64,000 bases of DNA, from the NCBI GenBank assembly GCA_021234155.1, contig JAJEKV010000135.1, positions 1,741,065-1,805,064 of the forward strand, read 5' to 3'. The DNA comes from Isoetes taiwanensis. Lineage: Eukaryota > Streptophyta > Lycopodiopsida > Isoetales > Isoetaceae. Position 1 is the stretch's first letter. Every line of letters starts with the position of its first letter. The notes under the pieces are model-generated. The model saw only the letters and a program-made list of their open reading frames with translations. It made no database searches and had not been told where the DNA came from. Shown here piece after piece: positions 22,789 to 35,800 of this stretch. A program made the translations under genes and the position numbers.

Positions 22789-23990
22789 TTGAGAATTAGT
22801 CTATGGAATGCGCATGGACTATCTGGGAAAAATAAATGCAACACTGGAAATTTGGCAACATCAAGATCTATTATGCTTCACGAGACATGGACTCACCGGT
22901 TTGATCTCTTCACGACATACCGGGTTATGTCTTTGTTAGCTCAAGTCCGGAATGAGAAAATAAATAGAGTTAGGCGTGGTTTTGGAGGCATAGCCTTGTA
23001 CAAGAAAGAAGGATACAACATATGGTTTTCAGATCTTGAGGCAAGACCCAAGCAACCAATACATTTGGTTTTGGGTTAATGGAAGGCAGCCACTAATTTT
23101 TGATGCACGCTACTTTGCTCGAGAAAATGCCAAAGATATATCATAAGCATAATCTAGACAAGGAGAACCCTTACGGAAATTTGTGCTCGATATTCTTGAA
23201 TACTCATCCCAAGGGGATATGTTTATAGTAGGTGACTTCAATGGCGTAACTGGCGGCCCGACAAGCAAATATCTTTGAGGATCTAGCAAACGTATGCCTT
23301 GATGAGCACGAAGACCACGTGATATGACATGATTTTCGAGGATATAATATCCAATGAAATGGGTCACAAGCTGCTTGAATTAAGCACCCACCGCCAAGAA
23401 AATAATCAATGGAATAAAAGCTTTTCCACAATCCTAAGTCGACTTATAGGAATCATTTGGAGGCGACACCATTGACTATATTTTGGCAAGAAGCAAAGAC
23501 CTTATTTCTGATTTCCATGTGGGAGAACACGAGCTACATGAGTCGAGATCATGCCCCCTTGCATATAACACTCAAAGCTTTTGCCAAAATTTTGGAGATC
23601 TCGGCAGCCACTTTCATCCTTGTTTAAAATCAGCTATAAGCATCATGAAGCATATGAGAAAAACATAGAAGAGCTTGTGGCTCTTTGCTACATGGTCGTG
23701 GATTTGGAGACGGATGCAAGAAACTTTCAAGGGCTTCTATTTGCGGTAGGGGAAAAAGACATTTGGGCTCACAAAGAAATTCACAACAGGTAAGCCTTGC
23801 AATTGTGGGTGGGGATTGAGTGTCGGGATGCTAGAAAAAAAAGATTACCACAAAATCGTATATACAAGCCCGAATGATACAAGCGGTTCATTAGGAACAA
23901 AAAGCAGCGCTTACTTTGCTCAAAGGCAATGGGCCTATCGAACAACTTCTTGAAATCTCCCAAAAAACTTCGAGTAGACTGCGGGACATC
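22789..23990 (+). pseudogene. LINE endonuclease region
   Basis: Begins MRISLWNAHGLSGK, the N-terminal strand of an APE-type endonuclease with its catalytic Asn. HETWTHRFDL follows at about 22880, with the catalytic Glu in a xETW motif. GFGGIALYKKEG is at 22978 and IVGDFNG-like DNA at 23225. Frames break often after 23080, and the remaining segment to 24000 is only loosely coding. Identity rests on the first 90 residues and the position before the RT. Confidence 0.6.
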
Positions 23991-24399
23991 CATACACAAA
24001 CCGCCCTAGATCTGGGAGTCACTATTAAAACATGTCGGGGCTATATATGAGATAGATGGCTGAAAGCATGCCAAATCTAGCCACAACATCTGCCCTTTTA
24101 CTGTAGCGAAGTTAAAGAATGCTTATCCAAAGCATCAAATAATAAGGCAATGGGATCTGAGATGGTTTTGTGTGGAGCTTCTTAAATGGAGTGGAGAAAA
24201 TACATTAGCTACCCTAACGGTCACGCTCAATAATAGCTTAATTCAAGGGCTACCCAAGAAGTTGGAGAACAAATAGGGTCCACCCAGATCCATAAAAGGA
24301 GGAGACAAAAAGTTGCAGGCAACTACGGAACTATTTTAATCGGGTCGCGTGTTCTCAAAAATCTTGGGCAGCTTATTAGAAGCAAAGTTGAGCTCATGG

Positions 24400-25590
24400 G
24401 TCGAAAGCAAGAGAATATTCTCACATTACCAAGCGGGTTTTAGGTAGAAACATAATACATTGGACCATGTGCTAACGCCGAGGCGTTGATAGAGAAAGCC
24501 AAAGCTCCAAACGCATCCCTCTACATGGCTTTTATAGACTTCACAAAGACATTCGATACGATCCCACGCAAGGATCTCAGTGACAGATTAATTCAGATAG
24601 ATGTCCCTATGGAGCTAAGGAGAGCAGTATCCCAGTTATACAGTGAAGTATTGATTAAGATATCATGGGACTTAGACACAGAAATCAGAAGCACCATAGG
24701 GGTTCGGCAAGGGTGTCCCCTTTTCCTGACTCTGTTCGGAGTTTTTATAGATGAGTTAGATGATTGGCTTCGAGCCAGGTCTTTAGCATGAACAAAATTA
24801 GGCACATACATAGTGCAACTTCTCCTATATGCAGACGATGTAGTCCTACTTGCTAGCAAAAAGGCAACCTTGCAAGATCACTTACAGAATTTGGAGCAGT
24901 TCTACGAAGCAAAAAAGATGAGTGTAAACCTCTCGAAATCCAAGGTCATGGTTTTCGGGACAAGGGAGCGGCCTGTTTTCACATATAAGGGGCAGATTTT
25001 AGAAACAGTTGACTCATATAAATATCTAGGACTTGACATTGCATCTAATTACAGTTGGAAGAACTGCATAAATAGGCGAGTCTCAGGTGGTAAGGCAGCG
25101 TTATTTAGCATGATGGCGGTGTAGTAAAGCCTCCCTCACGGATTGGAACCTAAAGAAGATGTTGTTCAAAACCCTTGTTCAGACAGTTGTGCTGTATGGT
25201 GCTCCAATTTGGGGGCCAGAAATCTCTTCAAGAATGTGGAAACAAATAGAGGGGGTCCAAAAGATGTATCTAAAGGAGGAACTTGGGATAAGATCACAGA
25301 CTCCATACGCCATAACACTAGCAGAGGTAGGTATGTTTCCGCTTGAGCTAGAAGGGCTTTTTCATGCTATAAATTTCTATAACAGGGTTAAAGCACAAAG
25401 TCCGAATAGGTTGTCACGTCAAGCAATGGAAAACTCAGAATGGCAAAGGAAGCTGTCGGCATGGGCTGGTAAGTGGGGTCTAGAGAGCTCTTCATGGCCA
25501 ACAGAGAAAGATGAAGTCCAGGCTTTACTTGAAAGGATGGCATTGGAAAAATTATGGGTTGATCCGGAAGAGAATGCAACAAGATCTTAA
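24400..25590 (+). pseudogene. LINE reverse transcriptase and C-terminal region
   Basis: RT palm in two frames: 24486-24791 has YMAFIDFTKTFDTIPR (motif A) and TIGVRQGCPLFLTLFGVFIDEL (motif B). 24813-25124 has LLLYADDVVLLASKK (motif C, YADD), then KKMSVNLSKSKVMVFG and DSYKYLGLDIA (motifs D and E). A stop separates them at about 24790. The C-terminal part (25143-25590) holds LFKTLVQTVVLYGAPIWGPE, typical after the LINE RT. Catalytic residues are kept, so the copy is not very old, yet three breaks rule out function. Confidence 0.85.
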
Positions 25591-25998
25591 GGCGGATGTT
25601 AATTGCATGAGAACATAACGAGAGCCACTTATATTTAAAGGCCAACATCCAAAGACACAAAGGAAAGTAATAGCCGGGTATAGAACTGGGTCACACAATC
25701 TGGAAATAGAAACAAACCCGGATGGTAAAAAATACCAACAGAAAACCGTCTGGTAGAATATGCAAGGCGGGATGTGTTGAAGGCGAAAATCATACTTTCA
25801 TACATTCAGAGAATATCGGGATATTAGACATAATTTTGGCATCCAGGTCGAGGATTTCTCTTCACTATTATATATACCACCAATAACACTGGGACCATAT
25901 ATAAGGGCGGTGGATGCACACCGTTCCTTGCTATTAAAATTGTAAATTGTTGTTCATGTGCTCCATGGCCTCTCGAGGCCCAAGTGAGCATTAGACAT

Positions 25999-26460
<462 letters not shown>

Positions 26461-27130
26461 TTAGTTCCTGGCTCAAGTGCTATTTCACACTCGACTCCTC
26501 TGTAGGTGGAAGTTGCTTAACCTCATCTGGGAACAAATTATGGAATTCCTTCACCAACTTTGCTATAGGCTTTGGGAGCTTGCTCAGTGCTTTGGCCTCT
26601 TTGTCTTCCTCTGTGTCTTGCTCGTCAACTTCGAGTTTAAAGACATAGGCCACTTGCTCCTTCCTTATGCATTTAAGTAGCTTCTTACTCGACATGCATT
26701 GCATGATTGGAGTGACTTCTTTCCTGTTATCTCACTGACCTTGCCCTCTGGCGTCGTTAAGGTCACTTTTCGCTTCCCACAATCAATCACGGCTCCAGCC
26801 GGTCCAAGGTATTCCATGCCTATGATCAAGTCGTACTTTGCCGATGTTCATCATACGCTCCCATTCCAACATTGATGCAGCGCGTCTATGTCGAAGTCGA
26901 TCCTCTTCCCCGGCGTGTGTCGGATTGCCCCACTTGCCAACACAACCGGCCTAGACTTGGACTTCAAAGGTTTCAGCTTCAACATCTCTACCATCCTTGG
27001 CGAAGCAAAATTGTGGGTACTCCCTGTGTCTATCAACACTATAAAAGATTTGGCTTGGGCCTTCCCAATTGTCGAAATGACTTGGTACTGACTCTCAGCA
27101 TTTTCGGAATCAATAGCGGCAAAGATGTGG
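26461..27130 (-). pseudogene. Ty3/gypsy protease and linker
   Basis: Minus frame 27039-26851 reads MLIDTGSTHNFASPRMVEML, the retropepsin active site DTGS with its usual NFAS follow-on. The second half continues to 26700 with a frame change near 26850. 26704-26480 (KKLLKCIRKEQVAYVFKLE, then LPKPIAKLVKEFHNLFPDEV) is the linker before the RT (LFPDELP-type block). Gag lies directly upstream. Confidence 0.8.
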
Positions 27131-27138
27131 CACTCACC

Positions 27139-28290
27139 CTAGATGTAGTCGGGAGCATCTTCTTCGTCGATGTCTATGGGTGTCTCCCATCCTCCTAGCT
27201 CCGCTAACGCTGCATTCATCACAAATGGGCAGTTATACGTCCGATGTCCTAGCTGAAAGCACCTGAAGCACAACTGCTTTTCAATACATTCATGCCTCTT
27301 CTCCTTGGGGATGGACTGTAAGAACTGCTTTACTGCTTTGGAGTAGTTTGAACCACCTCCTTGCTCCTTGTCCTTGAAGCTGACCTGCTTCTTATCCTGC
27401 TTGCCAAAATTTACATTGCCTTGCTTCCCATAATTTGCGTTGTACTGAGGTCTGGTAGCTGCTGGGCTCATTGCTCTTGGGATGTAGCTTCCTGTAGCCT
27501 TCCCCTTGTCCTGATAATACTGCTGCCTCGGTCCATTTGCTTGAGGTCCTGTTCCTTCTAAGCTCACTGCCTTGGACTCTGCGTCTGACACTGTCCTGGG
27601 GTTTATTGCTCTCACCAGCTTCCTGATCTCCTCATTCAAGCCTTCAATGTACCCCTCTACTGCATGTCTTTCACTCAATTTTGGCACATAGAGTCTCAGC
27701 CTCATAAACTCTTCGGTGTACTTCTGGACTGTCTTATTGCCCTGCTCCAACCTATAGAACTGTTGCATCATATGGCACTTGTGTTCTCTTGGTACATAAT
27801 GACGCTTAAATGCTTTGGCGAACTTCTTGAATCTGCAGCTATCTCTGCTTAACCCATGGGCTTTGGCATAGCCTTCCACCAGATCCTGGCTGCTCCCTTG
27901 AGGTTGGCTATTGCTTACCCTGTCCTTGTCCTTATCCTTCATGCTATAAGCATTCCCATACTCTCTCATTTCATCCAACCATGCCTCGGCTTCCATTGTA
28001 GATCTGTTGTCTCTTGAGAACTGTTCTAACTTCCTGGCTTTCCACACATTGCTCAGTGCCGAGTCAACTTTTTTCTGATAGTCGGCTTCCATTATGCCTC
28101 TATCACGGTTGGAACCCTCCCGGCAGTCCTGTGGATCGTTCTCCTGCTCTTCCGATTCAGAGTCGGAGTCGGAACTAGAGTTGGAGGAATCCGTGCTGGG
28201 TGATCTCCTTCTCCGGCTTCTCTTCTTTGCTTTGACTGCTCTGCCGGCCGGTGTTTCAGGTAGTTAGACATTGCAGTTCAGTCCCATTTT
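27139..28290 (-). pseudogene. Ty3/gypsy gag
   Basis: Capsid and nucleocapsid precursor. The frame 28092-27139 (317 residues) is open: a retrotransposon gag domain (AEAWLDEMREYG at about residues 35-46; FKKFAKAFKRHYVPREHK and MMQQFYRLEQGNKTVQKYTEEF around residues 87-130; RLRLYVPKLSERHAVEGYIEGL), a Lys/Gln-rich linker, and a CCHC knuckle CFRCFQLGHRTYNC near residues 280-293. Ser/Arg/Glu-rich codons run upstream to about 28290 in broken frames (RRSRRRSPS, then a DSDSESE stretch). The protease follows. The 5' LTR and PBS are not seen before the Helitron at 28609. Confidence 0.85.
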
Positions 28291-28608
28291 CGCCGCTCCC
28301 CGCCCGGCAAGGCTCTTATTTCGTGGATGCCCGACCTTATCTACAATATTTCTTCTTCTGGGGTTGGTGCCTCAAACTCCTGGAACAGGTTCCTTGGCTG
28401 AAATTGTCTTGCGGGTGTTTGTTCTTCCGGGGGTTGTCTATCTTGTTCCACATTCCTGGGTACTCTAGCTGCATACACATTAGATTGCACTTTGATGATT
28501 AGCTTTTTATTTTTGTTATTGCATTTGTTTGTTTGATGATATAGTTGTGGGGATAAAATATATCAAGAGAACATGCGTAATATCACCACTTATATTCATC
28601 TATATCTA
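28290..28608. other. Gypsy leader or unassigned spacer
   Basis: 28300-28470 on the minus strand still reads like gag N-terminus (QFQPRNLFQEFEAPTPEEE). 28500-28608 is AT-rich and ends in TCTA repeats (TATATCTATCTATC), the landing place of the Helitrons. No PBS or LTR end was recognised. Confidence 0.4.
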
Positions 28609-28949
28609 TCTATCTATATATAATACTAAAGGAGTTTTGGGATAGTTTGTGCGCAATAGTCCATCCAGCGACATGGAACTAGCACTTCAAGCGATTGAAG
28701 TTAACGCCAGAGCCCCCAGGGACTCATGGCTAGTCCCTCCCCTGAACTATGATGCAATCTGAGCAAGCCAATCTTTTGAGAGACAACCAATGATGCCCCA
28801 TTATTCCACAATATGTTCTTATATACTATCAAGAATCTATTCTCGTCCTCTCATCCATTATTGGCTTTGGCTCCTGTAATACACCAGACTAAGATTAGCA
28901 TCATCTATTCTTTAAACTCCTCCAATCATAGATAACCAATAATAGAGTA

Positions 28950-30500
28950 GCTAATTCTATTTCTATGGTGCACTATGATTGGCATGACAATTAGAATAGC
29001 TAATTCTAATGCCATGGTTGTATAAAAAGTCACGGACTTTCTCATAACATTCTAACTTTTAGAATGTATTCAGAAGTAGCCGACGTCGAGGTAAAGAATC
29101 AACCGTCCTCGGTTGGCAAAAGTAGATGACCCCCCGAAATAATATAGGCTCATTTACATTCAACTGCTTGAGATAGACTTCCCCGTAAGCTTCCAAATGA
29201 GGTAAGTAATGCTCGAAATAATCCTCGATTTCCATTCCGCTCATTATGTGGCACATCCTTATACTTTACCAAATATCTGCGTTTAAGACCCATGACCCTT
29301 ATGCCTCATAATCATCTCAAGGTTGGTATATAGTATTATCATCCACTAACACCGGGTTACGATGCTTGCGGCACTAGTTGTGGGTTAACTCCTTTAAATG
29401 GCCCACGAGATATTCTACATTAAAAGAATTATGCATCTTCCAAGTATCCGCAATTCCAACCTCGTAAACATTATCATTTATCTTTTCAACAATCCGAAGG
29501 TCCATAAAACCCGTAAGAAGCTTGTGCTTTTTCGTTTCTAAGGAGCACGCGTCTTTCCTTAATGATTCTAATGAATACCCGGTCATCCACGATATAGAAC
29601 CCTCTGCGTTTCTCGTTCGCTTGACGAAGTGTACCTTTCATGTGCAAGCGATGAGTGCTGCCTGGTAGATTCTAAAAGCAAACATCCATATCCTTAGCAA
29701 CTTCGACCGCCTCCATCCTCCTCATACGCCACTTTAATAACAGAGTTTGGAGGTAAACGTCCCTCAGATATAACATAAAAGGTGATAAACTGTAGGCGAG
29801 TGTGTAGCCATATTATCACATAAAAATCGGAACCCACTGGCGGAATACTGGCTCCCAATCGAAACCTCGCTCATGTACAAAAGCTGCGAGCATGCTTAGA
29901 AGAGTTCTATGAGTAACCATGCGCCCATCCGGTCGAGGATGGAAAGCTGTAGAGAAATGCATCCTTATACCTAGATTTGTAAACAATGCTCTCCAAAACT
30001 TGCTACAAAACTTTGAATCTCATGTCGAGAAATTATTACCTCAGGCAATCCATGGTTCTTAAATACTTCTTTCAAAAACAATCGTGCAAAACATCATGAG
30101 CTTTTAATGTCTTTTTGCAAGGAATAAAGATTGCATACCACTTGAGGCGGTCCCACAATGGTCCAAACCTGATCATTACCTTGTGCGCTTTCAGGTGGAA
30201 CACTAACAAAGTCCATAATCGATATTTGAAAAGTTTTTTTCGAAATGCTTAGTGCCATCAATAATCCTGTTACCTTGACATGAGAATCTTTGGTTTTCTA
30301 ACACACAAGACATTTTTGCACAAATGCAACAATATATTTTCTTATAGTTTCCAATATAAATACTTTGAAACCAAATCATGAGTGTTAAAAATACCCCTAT
30401 GACCTGCTATTGGTACCTCATGGCCTTCTCACAGAATCGTTTCCCTGAATTGTGGAGTAACACAAAGACAATCTTTAAAAAAGAAATATCCTTTGCGTAA
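28950..30500 (-). pseudogene. Ty3/gypsy integrase region, degenerate
   Basis: Downstream of the RNase H on the same strand. 29374-29586 ends with RIVEKINDNVYEVGI and WKMHNSFNVEYLVGHL, the C-terminal barrel of gypsy integrases (GPFxIxxKIxxNxYxLxLP..WxxHxVFxVSxL). The zinc-binding and catalytic core between 29600 and 30500 is scattered over frames. 29059-29256 follows where a chromodomain would sit; only faint likeness. The core residues D,D,E cannot be assigned. Confidence 0.55.
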
Positions 30501-30524
30501 ATAGAAATTGTCAATAACGTGTTG

Positions 30525-31180
30525 CTATCTTTCATGCAAATCAATCCAAACACTACCAAATTCATCATCTTGCTCATACATACCCTTCATTGCCTCAAAT
30601 GTGCTTTCCCGCCAAAGGGAAAAATTATTCACCTGAATAATGTCATCAGAGTGACGCACGCGACTAAGAGCATCGGCAACTTTATTCTGGGCACCTGCCT
30701 TATAATAAATAGCATTAACATCAACCCCAAAACGCTGTAACAACTCTGCCCATTTAAGCTGGCTTGGGCTTGCAGAAGCTTGTGTCAATAAAAATTGAAT
30801 GCTTTGCTGGTCTGTTTTAATATGAAAATCACTACCCATAAGATAATGCTTTCCAATTTTTAAAGCATGCACAATAGCCAATAGTTGTTTTTCATATACA
30901 GTATACTTTAATTCCGCGAGTAATTAAACTACGACTTTCAAAAGCAATAGGATGCCCATCCTGTTCTAATCTTGCCCCTATAGAAGAACCACTTGCATCG
31001 AGATAAACAAACAAAGTATTGCTTAGAAAAAATGGCAATTGTAAAGCAGGTGTGGTAATAAGGCGTTGCTTCAAAAGGCGAAAAAGCCCCCGTACTGAGG
31101 CGTTCCCAATGAAAGGGTGTGTCATGCTTTAACAAACTTGTTAAGGGCAAAGCCAACGAAAGCAAAATTACGGACAAACT
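30525..31180 (-). pseudogene. Ty3/gypsy RNase H
   Basis: Two frames: 31125-30892 (LQLPFFLSNTLFVYLDASGSSIGARLEQDGHPIAFESRSL) and 30881-30525 (AIVHALKIGKHYLMGSDFHIKTDQQSIQFLL, then NKVADALSRV). These are the RNase H fold with the Asp of YLDASG and the HH(x)TDQQSI segment. A frame change at 30890 separates them. The RT ORF lies immediately upstream, integrase downstream. Confidence 0.9.
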
Positions 31181-31192
31181 GGTCGATAATAG

Positions 31193-32755
31193 CTACAAAG
31201 TCCCAAAAGGAGCGATTACCTCGGTGACATTTTGTGGAACTGGCCAATTTTGCACCACTTGCACTTTTGCAGGATCAACCTGAATACCTTTGCCAGAAAC
31301 TACATGCCCTAAATACTCAATTTGTGGTTGGAAGAAAAAGCTTTTCTTACGGTTTATTTGAAATTTTTGATCACGCAATGTGTTCAACACCTGACGTAAA
31401 TGATCCATGTGCTCGGACTCATTTCTGCTGTAAACCAAAATATCATCCAAAAAGACCACAACAAACTTGCCCAAAAAGGGTCTCAAAACTCTACTCATCA
31501 TGCGACAAAAGGTTGCAGGAGCATTAGTTAATCCAAAAGGCATAACTAAAAATTCATAATGACCATAAGGTGTGCGAAAAGCTGTTTTATGAATGTCTGG
31601 TTCATGCACACGAACCTGATGATAGCCAGATTTCAAATCTATCTTACTGAAGATGGTGGCGCCCTTCAACTGATCCAGCAAGTCGTCCACTCGAGGAATC
31701 GGATACTTATTCTTTATTGTGAACTTATTGAGGGCCCTGTAATCAATATACATACGAAAAGAACCATCTTTTTTGTTAACCAAAAGAACTGGTGCTCCAA
31801 ATGGTGAGCTACTTTCTCGGATCAAACCACGATCCAACAAATCTTGAACTTGCTTCTGAACTTCATCAAGCATCACTGGTGACATTCTGTAAGGATGTTT
31901 CACTATTGGTTCAGTGCCTGGAACTAACTCAATGCGATGATTTTCCGGTCGATCAGGTGGCATCTCCACAACATCATCGTTAAACAAGGCTTCATACTTA
32001 TTAAGAAATTGCAAACGAGCACGGTCCAAATCATTAGTAACAGTGGTAGCTTGCTCAGGAGGAAAAATATATACAAGATAAACTCCTATGGGCTCATGTC
32101 GCACACATCTTTTAAAAGCAGCATGACTAATCATGATAGCAGGATTTGAAGATTTTATACCTTTGAAGGTTACTCCATCAACAGTGACTTCGAGAGTCTT
32201 GTAATTTACTACAGGATCAATTTGTCTCCACCATGGAATTCCAAGTACGATGTCCACTTTCCTCAAATTTGGAACCACCATAAAATCACGAGTCGTGACA
32301 TAATCACCAAGTGCAAATTTTTGCTGTGGCACTTTTGCTGAACAAGAACCAAACATGTTAGTACAAATGCCTGCTACTGTACGATTAGGAAAACGAACAG
32401 TAGGCAATCCCAAACGTTGAACAAGTTCTGAAGAAATGAGATCATGCGAGGCTCCATCGTCCAATTGCACAATCACATGAGTGTGACCAATATGTCCATC
32501 AAACAGCAATAGGTCATGAGAATCTGCGTCCCCTGGGATCTCGGTTGTGCCAGCATTGACCTGTTCCTTATCACCACCTCTCTTATCACCATCTCTCTTG
32601 TCATCACGTCCACTATGGTCACTACCACGGCTAGATCTTCCCCGCTTACCAACCCGGCAATCACGAGCATAGTGACCTTGACGGCCACACTGGTAACATG
32701 CATCAGCTTCAAAGGTAGTCGTCCGATTGTGTTGTTTGAAGGGTAGGGCATCCAA
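31193..32755 (-). CDS. Ty3/gypsy gag-knuckle, protease and reverse transcriptase (open frame)
   Basis: A 520-residue open frame, part of a pol polyprotein. Domains in order: CCHC zinc knuckle [14 protein letters not shown] (about residues 21-34), Arg/Asp/Gly-rich linker, protease with [13 protein letters not shown] (DDGAS in place of DTGS, about residues 96-108), [20 protein letters not shown] with [13 protein letters not shown] (motif A), [39 protein letters not shown] (FLDD catalytic pair) and [13 protein letters not shown]. It ends at [11 protein letters not shown] near the RNase H. Most gag is missing upstream, so no true start is visible. It looks younger than the other gypsy here. DDGAS could reduce protease function. 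Confidence 0.85.
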   Translation of the reverse strand: MDALPFKQHNRTTTFEADACYQCGRQGHYARDCRVGKRGRSSRGSDHSGRDDKRDGDKRGGDKEQVNAGTTEIPGDADSHDLLLFDGHIGHTHVIVQLDDGASHDLISSELVQRLGLPTVRFPNRTVAGICTNMFGSCSAKVPQQKFALGDYVTTRDFMVVPNLRKVDIVLGIPWWRQIDPVVNYKTLEVTVDGVTFKGIKSSNPAIMISHAAFKRCVRHEPIGVYLVYIFPPEQATTVTNDLDRARLQFLNKYEALFNDDVVEMPPDRPENHRIELVPGTEPIVKHPYRMSPVMLDEVQKQVQDLLDRGLIRESSSPFGAPVLLVNKKDGSFRMYIDYRALNKFTIKNKYPIPRVDDLLDQLKGATIFSKIDLKSGYHQVRVHEPDIHKTAFRTPYGHYEFLVMPFGLTNAPATFCRMMSRVLRPFLGKFVVVFLDDILVYSRNESEHMDHLRQVLNTLRDQKFQINRKKSFFFQPQIEYLGHVVSGKGIQVDPAKVQVVQNWPVPQNVTEVIAPFGTL

Positions 32756-32870
32756 TCCATAACCGTTTTTTTAAAAGGCATTTTCGTCATACATTTTCTA
32801 TTTTCTTTTGGCATTTGATCAGGATAGTTACCCAGGATCCCTGGGTTATTCACGGCAGCAACCTTATTTA
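32756..32870 (-). pseudogene. Gag remnant of the second gypsy element
   Basis: Minus-strand fragment in another frame (QMPKENRKCMTKMPF) leading into the knuckle ORF. The normal capsid domain is absent, so the element was truncated before or during uptake by the Helitron. Confidence 0.45.
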
Positions 32871-35800
32871 TGGTTTATCTGGTTTATCAATTGAACCCGA
32901 GTTTTCATTCCACTTATGATAGTTCCCTGGCTTGTAAAAGAAAGGCCAGAAAGCAAGCAAGCTGCACTGAGCAAATAACAACAGCAAATGGCAGCGGCAA
33001 CAAGCAAGCAATCGGTTTTATTTCATCAGCATTTTGGCAAGCAATCGATTTCACTTCAGCATGGCATCATGGCATGCATGTATCTTTGCAGCAAACGGTA
33101 GACTATTGCAGTTTTTAACGATCACATCAGGTAAGAAAATGATACCTCAATTTTTTTTTCCAGCCCGAGCCCCGGACCTTACATACACCATAGCACAAAT
33201 ACGGTGGCAATGGCTGCCTGTACAAACCACCATGTCAAGCTCAATTGACTATTTGAGGCCACCTGTGCATTGTAATATGCATGCAAGAGGTTGAAGCCAC
33301 AGTTCGCACTTGTGGTTGAAGCCAGAGTTCGCATTTGTAGATGCCACATGTGTCTGTTTGGTTCTTCCATTGAATCTCGCTTCAATTGTGTAAAATATTG
33401 TGTTGTTTGTCACGGGTAGGAATGTGCTAAGAACAATGATATTCAATACCTTTATTTTCTGTCAGCTATAAACATCTCATCCTGTCTGTTTCAATCGAAT
33501 TATGTGTGTTTTAGATAACAATAACCATGTCTTTTATCTTCATATTTCAGATTTTCAATGACTTTAATTCCCGAGAAATGGAGGCTTGTTGCAGAGGCAG
33601 TGTGTCTTTTTCATTTGTTCTTCTATAATTTTAGGTTCTTCTGTATTTTCTGTTATTTTCTGTTAATCTTCTTCTATATTTTCTATTCATTACACGAAGC
33701 ATCATCTAGACCAGACGTAGGTGAAAATTATATCAAGTTGTTTCCTTTTGATCATTTTGTTTGTCAAACAATGTAGAATAGATTAAGTGCATATCATGGA
33801 GCTCTTTCTGCTCCTAAAAACTAGAATGGATATAGAGCTTATTAGTCCAGTTTATTGCACAGTATGAATGATTGCATGTTGACTATTAATCAACAGACGC
33901 AAGGCACTGATACTTTTAATAATCTACTGGTATTTCTGCAGGTTTTCACTTTTGGAGCAAAGGCATAGACCTGGAAAAATGAGTGAGAAGCAGATAATTG
34001 TTTTTCGTTTTGTGTAGGGCCTCTCTGTAAGCTCGTCTTCATGCTTTCTGTAAAGAAAGCTTCATGCTTTTTTCCGTGTACCCTACTGTTCTGTAACTGC
34101 AATGCTGCACATTGTAGCATTCTGGTTTCATAGACCTAAATGATCTCTTGCAGAAGTTATCATTAATCTTTTGTTCATTCTTTCTTTCTTTGATGACCAT
34201 TCTCATTAGCTACTAGATGTATATGAGTGGCATCATTTCCAAGACCCTGGCTTTGCAATCCTTAATAGAATCTCTTGCAACAGCTTTCTTTTCATGATAT
34301 ATGAAAGTGCAAGGTAGTAAATGGATTTGTTTCGGTAAACCAAACGCCGAGTCATTAAGGAACTTGATTGTCTGCTTTTGGCCCGAGGTGCACTCAACAT
34401 TTTTGGCCTTCTCAAGGACGGAATATTTCTGATAGGTTGCAGAGGTCGTCTTCCAAAGTTACTCGAGAAACCTTTAAGGCATCATCAAGGATTCTGTCAT
34501 AGAATTTTTCATATGATATTATTCATTCTGCTCTAAGATTGTTGTTTTTAAAGCGTGGAGCTAAGTTTATCATCCTTTGCAGTGGTAATATTTTTTCAAC
34601 CATGATTCTGACTATTTACTACGGAGAAGCTTTGCAAAAATTAGCATCCGAAGATAAAGGTGCACAAATCTTGCTGCATATCAATGTATGTATTATTAGA
34701 CTAGGATTTGAATAATCCATCTAGAATTGGTAACATAGCATATCTACTTCTTTAAATGTAGTGGTTATCATCTGCTCCTTTCATTGTTAATAAACATTGT
34801 ATATTCTCCTCTTTGCTTCTCTATCTTCTTGCAGATGTAGCTACAAGGGAGTATTGCACTATAGTAGTATGTTGATTTGATAAGGTGTGAATATGCAATT
34901 TTGCATCCGCTAGAAAGTAGACCACATGTCTGCCAACTTCTCAATATGCGATGTAGATTTTCTTAACTTGAAGCAAATTGATTGTGTTGCCTATGATGCA
35001 TTTATGTGATATTCAAGTGTTACACAACGGATTCATTTTGACTACTAAGGATTAAACCAATTCTAACACGGTTTGCAAAGTCATTTCTATCCTTAAATCA
35101 TGCATTGGACATGCATACTCTATGAGATATTTTTAACGAACTTCTTTTATGCAACAAGAGCTCCATGCAGAGCCCATTGATGTAATTGTCACCTTTGCCT
35201 ATGAATTGTGGCTGCATTTCATAATGAAGAGGCATAGATGGAGTTGGGAAAGGCATTTTGGCTGCCTATGCTCTGGAATCTGCCATGGCAAGGAGCTTGG
35301 TTTGGGCATTTTGCATTTCCCCTAATAATTTGCAAACCACGGCAAAATCAAAGCGAAATTTATTAGTTTACATTTGTTCGCTCCTCTGTTTTTGGATTTT
35401 TCTAGGCTATCTCCATCACGTTCTTCTACTCCCTCGTCCTCCACGACCTCGGGCTTTTTCTTTAACGGCCATGCCACGCTTCCCATTCCTTTCGGGGAAG
35501 ATTTTGATGGCGTTCCAATCTCCCTTTCGGGAAGCAATCTAACAAACTGGATTAGGGCAAGGTGCATGATCTAAGGTGCAAAGCAGGTTTGCTAATTTTT
35601 TTACAGTATATAACTTTTGTGCCCATATTCTAATCTTCTCTATCTAGAGACATAGCCTAAGCTAAGAATTTTTCTTATCGAAGGTGATCTTTATAGTGGT
35701 TTGGATTTTGGAAAATCCTACAATATTAATGTTCACTCCAAGTGGCCTCTGTTTCACCTTGCAAGACCAAGCGGGTATGCCAATGGAGAGGTATACCATT

